6,351 bases of DNA, taken from positions 1 through 6,351 of the forward strand of contig JAISAA010000299.1 in the NCBI GenBank assembly GCA_031266955.1, in the 5' to 3' direction. Shown here piece by piece: positions 1 to 5,773 of the stretch; position 1 is the first letter of the stretch; each line of letters opens with the position of its first letter. The translations under genes were made by a program, and so were the position numbers. This stretch comes from Oscillospiraceae bacterium. GTDB lineage: Bacteria > Bacillota > Clostridia > Oscillospirales > Oscillospiraceae. Under the pieces are notes generated by a model. The model saw only the letters and a list, made by a program, of their open reading frames with translations. It had not been told where the DNA came from and did not search any database.

Positions 1-605
1 GGGTTCGCCATGGGCGTCTCGCCGTTTATCTCGCGCTCGGCGTTTATTTCCTCAAAGACCGAGCGCGGCATATACACCTCTCCGCGGACGGCAAGGCTTT
101 TCGGAGCGTTTTTCAGCCGCCGCGGCACAGAGCTTATCGTGAGGATATTCGCCGTAACGTCCTCCCCCGTGCGCCCGTCGCCGCGCGTCGCGCCGCGTAT
201 GAGCTCGCCGTTCTCGTAATAGAGCGCGACGGACAGCCCGTCGATCTTAGGCTCCACGGTGTATCCGTCGTCACCGGCGTATTCCGCCGTTTTTCCGACG
301 AACGCGTCCACCTCCTCAAACGAGAACACGTCAATAAGGCTTTGCAGCGGCGCCGGGTGCGTTACGGGAGAAAACGCCGGATTTGCGGAGCCGCCGACCG
401 TCATAGTCGGCGAATCCGGAACGGCGAGCTCCGGATATTTTTCCTCCAGCCCGCGCAGCTCGCGCAGCAGGGCGTCGTACTCGAAGTCCGGGATAAGCGA
501 CTCGTCGCGGTTATAATAGCTGTCGGCGAAGCGGCCTATATCGGCGCGCAGGACGCGCTCCCGCTCGCGCGCGGCGGTTCCCGCCGGCGTGGTTTTGCTG
601 CTCAT
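1..605 (-). CDS. ligA: NAD+-dependent DNA ligase LigA, N-terminal part (cut by window edge)
   Basis: LigA seals nicks in duplex DNA using NAD+ during Okazaki fragment joining and repair. The ATG is at 603-605 and 201 complete codons run leftwards off the window with no stop. The family is usually about 650-670 residues, so about 30% is present. Domain Ia, which binds NMN, is seen in residues ~20-70 with SYYNRDESLIPDFEYDALL (Tyr30/31, Asp40, Tyr43, Asp44 matching the family pattern). The nucleotidyltransferase domain follows, with PLQSL near 86-90, the adenylation motif EPKIDGLS (catalytic Lys120) and RGATRGDGRTGEDV at 137-150. The last residues, ETPMAN, are where family members continue into PRNAAAGSLRQ. 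The ribosome binding site AGAAAGGGAA (614-623) lies 8 bases before the ATG. The gene is last of the visible operon, 31 bases after the preceding stop. Recognition is from motifs and is firm; nothing after residue 201 can be assessed. Confidence 0.96.
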   Translation of the reverse strand, partial: MSSKTTPAGTAARERERVLRADIGRFADSYYNRDESLIPDFEYDALLRELRGLEEKYPELAVPDSPTMTVGGSANPAFSPVTHPAPLQSLIDVFSFEEVDAFVGKTAEYAGDDGYTVEPKIDGLSVALYYENGELIRGATRGDGRTGEDVTANILTISSVPRRLKNAPKSLAVRGEVYMPRSVFEEINAEREINGETPMAN

Positions 606-636
606 TTGTCCGATTCCCTTTCTTTCGCGGGTCAGG

Positions 637-1119
637 TCAATCCTCTTGCGCCGCCGTGAAAAGCGTGAGAGTTCCGTCGCTGTCGTTGTAAATGAACTCG
701 ACCTTTATTTGATTCAAAACGTCGTTGTAGGTTTCGGAGCGCAGGCCGGTTTCTTTGTCAACCCGTCCCTTTTTGCCGTCGCCCTTCAGAAACAGGCGGA
801 CCTCCTCGATAGTCCGCGCGTCCTCAAGCGTCAGGTCGCGCTCGTGATTTACAGCCTCGACCCAAAGGGTGAGCCCGTCGGCGAGCTCAACGCTGAAGCT
901 GACGATTTCGCCGTCCCGCGTGTCGGCGGTGTAATCGGCGTGAACGTCGGCCTCGTCCGCGCCGAGCGTGACTCCGTTTGCCGTGATGCCGACGAAGCTG
1001 AAGCGCGACGGGTCTCCGACGCTTTCTGTTATATAAGAAGTGCAATAGGCCGTACCTGCGACCAGCGCCGCCAAGGCGACTACGGCTATAACGATAGCGA
1101 GCAAGGTTTTCAGTCTCAT
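637..1119 (-). CDS. unrecognised membrane-anchored or secreted protein, 160 aa
   Basis: I do not recognise the family. The protein begins MRLKTLLAIV and has one strongly hydrophobic segment at residues ~5-25, preceded by two basic residues. This fits a signal peptide or single N-terminal anchor with the rest outside the membrane. Cys26 follows TAY, which is not a proper lipobox, so lipoprotein status is doubtful. Residues 35-160 are soluble, acidic and look beta-rich, with a central stretch (SFSVELADGLTLWVEAV, 74-90) and an acidic C-terminus ending AAQED. No catalytic motif is evident. The ATG at 1117-1119 has AGAAAGGGAA 7 bases upstream (1127-1136), the same ribosome-binding sequence as ligA. 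The gene sits 44 bases after yunB and 31 before ligA, so it is almost certainly co-transcribed with both. A sporulation-envelope role would be a guess from its neighbour. Confidence 0.85.
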   Translation of the reverse strand: MRLKTLLAIVIAVVALAALVAGTAYCTSYITESVGDPSRFSFVGITANGVTLGADEADVHADYTADTRDGEIVSFSVELADGLTLWVEAVNHERDLTLEDARTIEEVRLFLKGDGKKGRVDKETGLRSETYNDVLNQIKVEFIYNDSDGTLTLFTAAQED

Positions 1120-1163
1120 AAGTATGTTCCCTTTCTTTTATTCGTAATGTTTACGTTGATTTT

Positions 1164-1877
1164 TCAGCTTCCGGTCCGCGCGTACACATTCGGCACCCCG
1201 CCGACTATTATCGTCTCCGCGACGGCGACGTCGCTTGACACGGCGGCACTCGCGCGGCTTCCGGGGATCAATATCGCGATGTCCGCGGTTATCGACAGCG
1301 TTATGCGGTGCCGCGTCTGGTTTATCCCGCCGGAATCAAAATCGTTAACGAGCTTTGCGCGCACATCCGTGACAGACTCGACCTTTATCGGTATCTTCGG
1401 CCCGCGCCCGGACAAAAGCACCCAGCCGAACGCGTCCCCCAGCGGCACGTACATCTCAGTGCTTATCAGGTTCACGATGTTCTCCGCGACCTTGTTTGAC
1501 ACGCGCGATTGCAGCAGATTTATCTTCGTCATATCGGTGACGAGCGCCGTTACCGCGCCGGAGCCGTCCTTTTCCAGCGTGACAAGCTCGCTGTACCGCA
1601 GCTTGCCGGAAGAAATTTCGTCCTCAACAGCGGCGTTTATCGCGCGCACGGCGTATTCTCGCGCCTCCGCCCGCGCGAGCTCTGTAACGATAGGCTGGAC
1701 GCCCGCAGCGAATAGTGAGCCAACGGCGAGCGCCAGCGCCGCGATTATTATTGCTATGCGAGCGATTGATTTAACGTGGTGCGCACGTGGAGCGCGCCGG
1801 GGCGCGAAGCTCCCATGACGAAAGCGCGCGGTATAAATAAAACGGCTGACGGCGCGGCGTATTGCGAGCGTGTGCAT
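1164..1877 (-). CDS. yunB: sporulation protein YunB
   Basis: This is a YunB-family protein (Spore_YunB). In Bacillus the family is expressed in the mother cell and needed for normal spore formation or coat properties; its biochemistry is unknown. The sequence shows a basic N-terminus of about 36 residues, one membrane segment at ~37-60 (IARIAIIIAALALAVGSLF), then an extracytoplasmic or intermembrane domain. Family hallmarks are MYVPLGD at 142-148, GRGPKIPIKV at 157-166, GINQTRHRI at 184-192 and the C-terminal VAETIIVGGVPNVY at 219-232. The length of 237 aa fits the family. The basic extension before the membrane segment is somewhat long, but the ATG at 1875-1877 is fixed by an exceptional Shine-Dalgarno. 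The gene lies 43 bases after the gamma-lyase-family stop. I saw no convincing own sporulation promoter, so operon transcription is the simplest reading. Confidence 0.92.
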   Translation of the reverse strand: MHTLAIRRAVSRFIYTARFRHGSFAPRRAPRAHHVKSIARIAIIIAALALAVGSLFAAGVQPIVTELARAEAREYAVRAINAAVEDEISSGKLRYSELVTLEKDGSGAVTALVTDMTKINLLQSRVSNKVAENIVNLISTEMYVPLGDAFGWVLLSGRGPKIPIKVESVTDVRAKLVNDFDSGGINQTRHRITLSITADIAILIPGSRASAAVSSDVAVAETIIVGGVPNVYARTGS

Positions 1878-1882
1878 ATAAA

Positions 1883-1893
1883 TATCACCTCCT
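1883..1893 (-). promoter_or_regulatory. exceptionally strong ribosome binding site of yunB
   Basis: On the minus strand this reads AGGAGGTGATA. It matches the anti-Shine-Dalgarno complement (AGGAGGTGAT) over ten bases, and the AGGAGG core lies 10 bases before the ATG at 1877. No other ribosome binding site in the window is as complete. It fixes the YunB start despite the long basic N-terminus. The 10-base palindrome ATAAGCTTAT (1895-1904) sits just upstream. Confidence 0.85.
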
Positions 1894-1920
1894 GATAAGC
1901 TTATGCGCTATGGCGCGTCC

Positions 1921-3231
1921 CTATTTGCGCCAAATGCGCTCCGCGGCGGACATTATGCCGAGCTTCCCCGCCTCAAATGTCAGCCCCCCCTGCAAATACA
2001 CGGTGTACGGCTCTCGCATCGGCGCGTCCGCCGAGAGCTCTATCGACGCGCCGCCTATGAACGCGCCCGCCGCCATAATGACGTCACAGCCGTAGCCCGG
2101 CATGGCCCACGGCTCGGGCGTGACGAAGGAATCGACGGGCGAGGCCGCCTGTATCCCGGCGCAAAACCGGCGCACGAGCTCCGGCGAGCCGAGGCGGATC
2201 GACTGGATGATGTCGCTCCGCGCGTCGCCGAGGGCAGGCGAGACCTCAAAACCCATTTTTTCTAGCAGTCCGGCGCAGAACACGGCCGTTTTAAGCGCCT
2301 GCGCCGTCACGTGGGGCGCCATAAAAAAGCCCTGAAACAGCGCGCGGTTCACACCGAGCGTCGCGCCGCACTCCCCGCCTATACCGGGGGACGTGAGCCT
2401 GTATGCCGCCGCCTCCACAAGCTCCGCCCGCCCCGCGATATAGCCTCCGGAGGGCGCGAGGCCGCCGCCGGGGTTTTTGATAAGAGAACCCGCGATCAAA
2501 TCAGCAGCGCCCGGCGCCGCCGCGCGGCACCGGGACGTTTGATTGACATTTGGCGCCGCTGGCGCGGCGCTATGCGCCGTCGGCTCTATTATCTCTGTAA
2601 ACTCCCCGTAGCAGTTGTCCACTATAACGGCGGTTTTGGGATTCGCGCCGCGTATGGCCGCCGCGATTTCGGAAAGCTCGGCGACGGACAGCGCGCGCCG
2701 CTCGGAATAGCCGCGTGAGCGCTGGATCAGCGCGGCGGCGACGGTTTTATCGGCGGCGGCGTCCGCGACTGCCTTGAGATACGCATCCCAATCGTCCGAC
2801 AGGGGTATCTCGCGGTAGCTAACGCCCCACTCGCGCAGAGAGCCGCGGTGACCACCTTCGATCCCAATCGCCGCCCGGACAGTGTCGTACGGCGCGCCCG
2901 TGACGGACAGCAGCGTATCGCCCGGTCTCAACGCGCCGAAGAGCGCCGCCGTTATCGCGTGCGTGCCGTTTACGAAGCCCGCGCGCACGAGCGCCGCCTC
3001 GGCGCCGAATACGTCGGCGTATATAGCGTCGAGCGTCTCGCGCCCGCGGTCGTTGTAGCCGTAGCCCGTCGTGCCGGCGAAGCACGCCTCGGAGACGCGG
3101 CGCCGCGCGAACGCCTCGAGCACGCGGAGCGTGTTTATCTCCGCCACTTCGTCGATCTCTCGGAAACGCGCTACGGCGTCTGTCAGCACGTCCTCCGCGA
3201 GCGCGCGTATTTTTGGAGAAATACTAACCAC
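1921..3231 (-). CDS. PLP-dependent methionine gamma-lyase family / 'aluminium resistance' protein (YnbB-like)
   Basis: This is a fold-type I PLP enzyme of the Met_gamma_lyase / Alum_res family (B. subtilis YnbB). The family is annotated as C-S lyase-like from fold homology, but the true substrate is not established. Recognisable blocks are INTLRVLEAF (32-41), GTTGYGYNDRGRETLD (53-68), FGAEAALVRAGFVNGTHAI (75-93), VIVDNCYGEF (202-211, Asp205 probably contacting the PLP pyridine nitrogen), SLIKNPGGG (249-257, Schiff-base Lys252), YRLTSPGIGGE (278-288) and IELSAD (397-402). Compared with YnbB the gene carries about 21 extra residues between EPT and GAADLIAG (about 219-241), just before the lysine block. 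The start is GTG at 3229-3231, overlapping the upstream peptidase stop by 8 bases. The ribosome binding site is weak, which suggests translational coupling. No downstream start fits the family N-terminus better. Family assignment is firm; substrate is unknown. Confidence 0.93.
   Translation of the reverse strand: MVSISPKIRALAEDVLTDAVARFREIDEVAEINTLRVLEAFARRRVSEACFAGTTGYGYNDRGRETLDAIYADVFGAEAALVRAGFVNGTHAITAALFGALRPGDTLLSVTGAPYDTVRAAIGIEGGHRGSLREWGVSYREIPLSDDWDAYLKAVADAAADKTVAAALIQRSRGYSERRALSVAELSEIAAAIRGANPKTAVIVDNCYGEFTEIIEPTAHSAAPAAPNVNQTSRCRAAAPGAADLIAGSLIKNPGGGLAPSGGYIAGRAELVEAAAYRLTSPGIGGECGATLGVNRALFQGFFMAPHVTAQALKTAVFCAGLLEKMGFEVSPALGDARSDIIQSIRLGSPELVRRFCAGIQAASPVDSFVTPEPWAMPGYGCDVIMAAGAFIGGASIELSADAPMREPYTVYLQGGLTFEAGKLGIMSAAERIWRK
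2509..2577 (-). repeat. in-frame insertion with palindromic GC-rich sequence inside the gamma-lyase-family gene
   Basis: This stretch encodes about residues 219-241 (AHSAAPAAPNVNQTSRCRAA and following), which have no counterpart in the YnbB-type sequence I recall. There, a four-residue link joins EP(T/C) to GADL. The DNA holds a perfect 7-bp inverted repeat, GCGCCGC (2553-2559) and GCGGCGC (2564-2570), with loop TGGC. It also holds an 8-bp direct repeat GGCGCCGC at 2513-2520 and 2552-2559, 39 bases (13 codons) apart. The reading frame is kept. The insertion boundary is inferred from remembered family sequence and may be off by a few residues. Confidence 0.6.
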
Positions 3232-4252
3232 GGTACTCAGCCATTTCCGCCAGAAACGCGCGCGCGAGCGTCAGGACGGCATCCATATCAGATATTTTCG
3301 CGACGCACGCGGGCGAGTGGAGATTGCGCACGGGTGCCGCCAGAGCCGCGACCCTCGCGCCGCGCCCGGCGCGCTGTACCGCCTGCGCGTCCGTGCCGCC
3401 GGAGATATACGTCTTCGTCTGCCACGGCACGCCGCCGCGCTCGGCGAGCTCTTTTATCAGCAGCCACAGCGCGCGGTCATATATAGCGCCCCCGTCCATA
3501 AAAGGGGAGACGGCGCCGCCGCCGAGGGCGCACACGCGCTTGCCCTCCTGTACTCCGGGCAGGTCGGCGGCGGTGGTCGCCTCTATAATGAGCGCTATAT
3601 CGGGCTGCACCGCGAAAGCGGCGGCTGCCGCGCCGCGGGCGCCTACCTCCTCCTGCACCGTGAACGCGAACGTGCAATCGACGGGCAGCGGTCCTTCCAT
3701 CAGCTTTAGCATAACGGCGCAGCCAAAGCGGTCGTCTATCGCCTTCGTTTTAATATAGCCGTCGCCGAACTCGAAGCCGCGCGCGTCGAACGCGCCCGTG
3801 TCCCCGAGCGAAACGAGCTTTTCCGCCTCCTCTCGCGACGCGGCGCCTATATCGATGTGGAGAAAATCGAGATGCGGTATCTTGTCGCGCTCCGAGCCCT
3901 CGAGCATATGGTACGGCTTCACGCCGACGACGCCCGGCACACGGTTTTTCCCGAAGAACACGCGCTTGCCGAGCGCGACGCGGCGGTCTACTCCGCCCGA
4001 GAACGCGAATTTGAGGGCTCCGTCGGCGGTTATGTGCGTTATTATCACGCCCACCTCGTCCATATGCGCGCAGAGCATGATCTTACGCGGCGGACGTCGC
4101 GCGCCGCGCTTTGTGACTATAAGGCTCCCGAGCGCGTCGCACGATATTTCGTCGGCGAACGGTTCGGCGCGCCGGCGTATGATCTCGCGCACCTCCCGCT
4201 CGTCTCCCGACACGCCGGAAGCGGCGCAGAGTGTTTTCAGCGTTTCAAGCAT
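3224..4252 (-). CDS. M42-family metallo-aminopeptidase (second of a tandem pair)
   Basis: This is a cytoplasmic di-metal aminopeptidase of family M42 (glutamyl aminopeptidase / 'endoglucanase M'-like, TET-forming). It is expected to trim N-terminal residues from short peptides. Numbered from the ATG, the protein is 342 aa. The metal and catalytic residues are present: CAHMDEVG with His63 and Asp65, AIDDRFG with Asp173, QEEVGARG with Glu201/Glu202, IIEATTAADLPG with Glu224, and NLHSPA with His312. Having Glu in 'EATTAADLPG' rather than Asp in 'DVT' is a known subgroup form and differs from the neighbour. A GTG three codons earlier (4261) gives a longer reading frame. However, AAAGGAG (4263-4269) sits 10 bases before the ATG and only one base before that GTG, so I choose ATG 4252. 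The start overlaps the upstream stop as ATGCTTGA. Exact peptide specificity cannot be read from sequence. Confidence 0.94.
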   Translation of the reverse strand: MLETLKTLCAASGVSGDEREVREIIRRRAEPFADEISCDALGSLIVTKRGARRPPRKIMLCAHMDEVGVIITHITADGALKFAFSGGVDRRVALGKRVFFGKNRVPGVVGVKPYHMLEGSERDKIPHLDFLHIDIGAASREEAEKLVSLGDTGAFDARGFEFGDGYIKTKAIDDRFGCAVMLKLMEGPLPVDCTFAFTVQEEVGARGAAAAAFAVQPDIALIIEATTAADLPGVQEGKRVCALGGGAVSPFMDGGAIYDRALWLLIKELAERGGVPWQTKTYISGGTDAQAVQRAGRGARVAALAAPVRNLHSPACVAKISDMDAVLTLARAFLAEMAEYRG

Positions 4253-5279
4253 TGTCGCCACACTCCTTTATGAGCTCGCAGACGAGCCGCGCCGCAGCGT
4301 CGAAGTCGCGCAGGTCTGCCGTCTCGACGGGCGTGTGCATATATTTTACCGGTACGCCGAGCAGCGCGGTTTTGACGCCCGCGCGCGACACCTGAACGGG
4401 GCGCGCGTTCGTGCCGGAATTTCCGCCCGGCTCGACAGTTATCTGATACGGTATCCCTCGCTCGCGCGCTATGGCCTCGGCGCGATCGACAAGCTCCCTG
4501 TCCATATTAGGGCCGCGCGCTATGACGACGCCGACGCCCAAGGGGCGGCCTTTCTCCGGCAGGATCTCCGCCTGCCGCGCGAAGTCCACGTCGAGTATTA
4601 TGCCGAAAGCCGCGTCGGCGGCGTAAGCGGCGGTCGGAGCTCCGCGAGTACCCACCTCCTCCTGCGACGAAAGCAGTATGTGCAGGTCGGCACTCAGGGG
4701 GGCATCGCCCAGCAGCTCTAACGCTCCGATGATAACGGCGACGCTCGCGCGGTTATCCAGCGCTTTAGCGCTGATCTGGCGTTCCCCGAGCAGCACAGTC
4801 TCGGACACGAACACGGCGGGGGTCCCGACGGGCATACGCTCGCGGGCGCCCTCCGGCGAGAGCCCCGCGTCGATATACAGGTCGTCTATCTTGACCGTGT
4901 CGTCCGATTCGCCGTCCTTTACGAGGTGCGGCGGCAGCGTGTCTATCACGCCGTAGACGGGCGGCTCCGCGAGAATTTTTATATCCGACGCGGGCAGCAG
5001 CCGCTCGTCGTGCCCGCCTATGCCCGTGAAGCGCAAAAACCCGTTTTCGGCGTACCCTGTCATCACGAATCCTATCTCGTCGATGTGCGCGTCGAGCAGC
5101 ACGCGCGCGGCGCCCGGTTTGCCGCAGCGCTTGACCGCCATGATGTTCCCGAGCGCGTCATATGATATTTCGTCGGCATACGGACGCAGAAGCTCCTCCG
5201 CGAGCGGCGCGATACGCGACTCGAACCCGGACGGCGCGTCACAGGCGCACAGGCGAGTGATCGTATTGATCCAATCCAT
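4245..5279 (-). CDS. M42-family metallo-aminopeptidase (first of a tandem pair, operon leader)
   Basis: This is a second M42 aminopeptidase paralogue, 344 aa, a normal length for the family. Conserved active-site elements are LDAHIDEIG (His65, Asp67), AKALDNRASVA (Asp175), SSQEEVGTRGAPTAA (Glu207 catalytic, Glu208 metal ligand), ILDVDFA (Asp230), PGGNSGTNARPVQ (286-297) and VKYMHTPVE (His315). It keeps the DV(T/D) metal motif and the longer GGNSGTNA loop, whereas the downstream paralogue has EATTAADLPG and SGGTDAQAVQ. The two therefore belong to different subfamilies and probably cut different peptides or form mixed shells; the last point is inference. The ATG is at 5277-5279, with AAGGGG 11 bases upstream (5291-5296). 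It is the first gene after a good sigma-A promoter, with a leader of about 70 bases. Confidence 0.95.
   Translation of the reverse strand: MDWINTITRLCACDAPSGFESRIAPLAEELLRPYADEISYDALGNIMAVKRCGKPGAARVLLDAHIDEIGFVMTGYAENGFLRFTGIGGHDERLLPASDIKILAEPPVYGVIDTLPPHLVKDGESDDTVKIDDLYIDAGLSPEGARERMPVGTPAVFVSETVLLGERQISAKALDNRASVAVIIGALELLGDAPLSADLHILLSSQEEVGTRGAPTAAYAADAAFGIILDVDFARQAEILPEKGRPLGVGVVIARGPNMDRELVDRAEAIARERGIPYQITVEPGGNSGTNARPVQVSRAGVKTALLGVPVKYMHTPVETADLRDFDAAARLVCELIKECGDNA
4263..4269 (-). promoter_or_regulatory. ribosome binding site deciding the start of the second M42 peptidase
   Basis: The minus strand reads AAAGGAG, followed by 10 bases and then ATG at 4252. The competing in-frame GTG at 4261 begins one base after the motif, too close for initiation. 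The protein therefore probably begins MLETLKTL rather than MATMLET. The site lies inside the end of the upstream peptidase gene, consistent with coupled translation. Confidence 0.75.
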
Positions 5280-5334
5280 TTACTGTTTATCCCCTTATAT
5301 CAAGTTCATACCGGCACGTGGCGGGGCGGGGCGG

Positions 5335-5350
5335 GCGCGATAAATCGCGC
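5335..5350 (-). repeat. inverted repeat at the predicted 5' end of the operon mRNA
   Basis: GCGCGA (5335-5340), loop TAAA, TCGCGC (5345-5350) is a perfect 6-bp stem. It starts within a base or two of the transcription start expected from the -10 at 5358-5363. It could be a 5' stabilising hairpin or a repressor operator. The adjacent leader (5320-5335) is a run of GGGGC units on the plus strand, so the mRNA there is nearly pure C and G. Confidence 0.5.
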
Positions 5351-5357
5351 TCCTACT

Positions 5358-5386
5358 ATTGTAACTCAAAAGCGCGCCGATTTCAA
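5358..5386 (-). promoter_or_regulatory. sigma-A promoter of the leftward peptidase-yunB-ligA operon
   Basis: Read on the minus strand: -35 TTGAAA (5381-5386), a 17-base spacer, -10 TACAAT (5358-5363). This is one mismatch from consensus in each box with ideal spacing. Predicted transcription begins near 5351, giving a leader of about 70 bases before the ATG at 5279. Confidence 0.8.
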
Positions 5387-5453
5387 CGGCTGAGAAAAAA
5401 TTCATAAATATTTTCGCGCGCTGTGATCCGCGTCAAAGCCCAAAGGCAGATAG

Positions 5454-5483
5454 ATAATACCAAAAATCGAAATATAATCACAA
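5454..5483 (-). promoter_or_regulatory. possible second, upstream promoter of the leftward operon
   Basis: On the minus strand: TTGTGA (5478-5483), an 18-base AT-rich spacer, TATTAT (5454-5459). It is weaker than the promoter at 5358-5386, and AT-rich DNA yields such matches by chance, so this is tentative. If used, the transcript would carry about 95 extra leader bases. Confidence 0.35.
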
Positions 5484-5502
5484 AAATTCTTAAAAAAAGG
5501 TA

Positions 5503-5531
5503 TTGACAAGCCCGAAACGGCGTGGTATGAT
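5503..5531 (+). promoter_or_regulatory. near-consensus sigma-A promoter driving the riboswitch transcript
   Basis: TTGACA (5503-5508), 17-base spacer, TATGAT (5526-5531): a perfect -35 and one mismatch in the -10. AT-rich DNA with an A-tract (5492-5498) lies just upstream and could act as an UP-like element. Transcription should begin near 5538, about 14 bases before the aptamer's closing helix. It diverges from the leftward operon promoter. Confidence 0.9.
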
Positions 5532-5551
5532 CTTCCTCAGTTGAATATATG

Positions 5552-5689
5552 AGCTTCTTTCGCGTACCGGGCGTTTCCAGGTCAGCCCGGCACACAGATG
5601 GAATGGAGGTGAGAATCCTCCGCGAACGGGTCACGGTATTTTGTGCGGCGGCAGGCCGCGCGATAAGTCCGATACGTCGCGAAGAAGCT
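5552..5689 (+). ncRNA. cobalamin (B12) riboswitch-like aptamer
   Basis: The ends form a long closing helix: AGCTTCTTTCGCG (5552-5564) pairs with CGCGAAGAAGCT (5678-5689), 12 pairs with one bulged U. Inside are a hairpin CCGGGC/GCCCGG (5567-5572 / 5585-5590), a helix GCACA/TGTGC (5590-5594 / 5642-5646), the hairpin GGAGG-TGAGAAT-CCTCC (5605-5621), and a GC-rich hairpin at 5645-5659. The core resembles the B12 box: GGAAT then GGTGAGAATCC (5601-5618), then GCGaaCGGGTCACGGT (5622-5637), compared with canonical GC-G-CCCG(C/T)CACTGT. The closing element AAGTCCGATACGTCGC (5665-5680) stands for AAGTCCGAATACCTGCC. CACGG for CACTG and TACGTC for TACCTG are deviations. An FMN riboswitch was considered but lacks its second GGTGAAATTCC half. 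Assignment is by eye; a covariance search would decide. Confidence 0.72.
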
Positions 5690-5704
5690 GAGACGCTTCC
5701 CCCT

Positions 5705-5773
5705 GATACGGAGCCGCTCGTATACCATCAGTGTATCTATGGTGTGTCCTTGGTATTCCAGCGCGCGCTCCGG
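5705..5773 (+). promoter_or_regulatory. probable expression platform with competing hairpins
   Basis: Between aptamer and terminator, two arrangements exclude each other. In one, local hairpins form: ATACG/CGTAT (5706-5710 / 5719-5723) and ATACCAT/ATGGTGT (5722-5728 / 5739-5745). In the other, ATACCA (5722-5727) pairs with TGGTAT (5751-5756). That pairing is nested inside CGGAGC (5709-5714) pairing with GCTCCG (5767-5772), which is the 5' arm of the terminator. The second arrangement would be an antiterminator. This is inferred from complementarity, not folded. Confidence 0.5.

Noticed and set aside
589..1818. A 409-codon open frame on the plus strand opposite yunB and its neighbour
   Set aside because: It is antisense to two well-supported genes, has no ribosome binding site or family resemblance, and arises because GC-rich codons leave the opposite strand free of stops.
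1894..1920. Sporulation sigma-E type promoter before yunB (CATAAGCT with an upstream AAATAG)
   Set aside because: The match is weak at both boxes and overlaps the ribosome binding region; it would leave almost no leader.
4259..4261. GTG as the start of the second M42 peptidase
   Set aside because: It lies one base after the Shine-Dalgarno; the ATG at 4252 has ideal spacing and gives the usual N-terminus.
3798..4721. Long plus-strand open frames opposite the two M42 peptidases, and one at 2848-3486
   Set aside because: Low-complexity Arg/Ser/Ala composition typical of antisense shadows. The minus-strand genes carry full active-site motifs.
5601..5690. FMN riboswitch instead of a cobalamin riboswitch
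   Set aside because: GGTGAGAATCC and AGTCCG also occur in FMN riboswitches, but the second GGTGAAATTCC half and the GGCGGT element are missing, and CACGGT plus the closing element fit the B12 pattern better.
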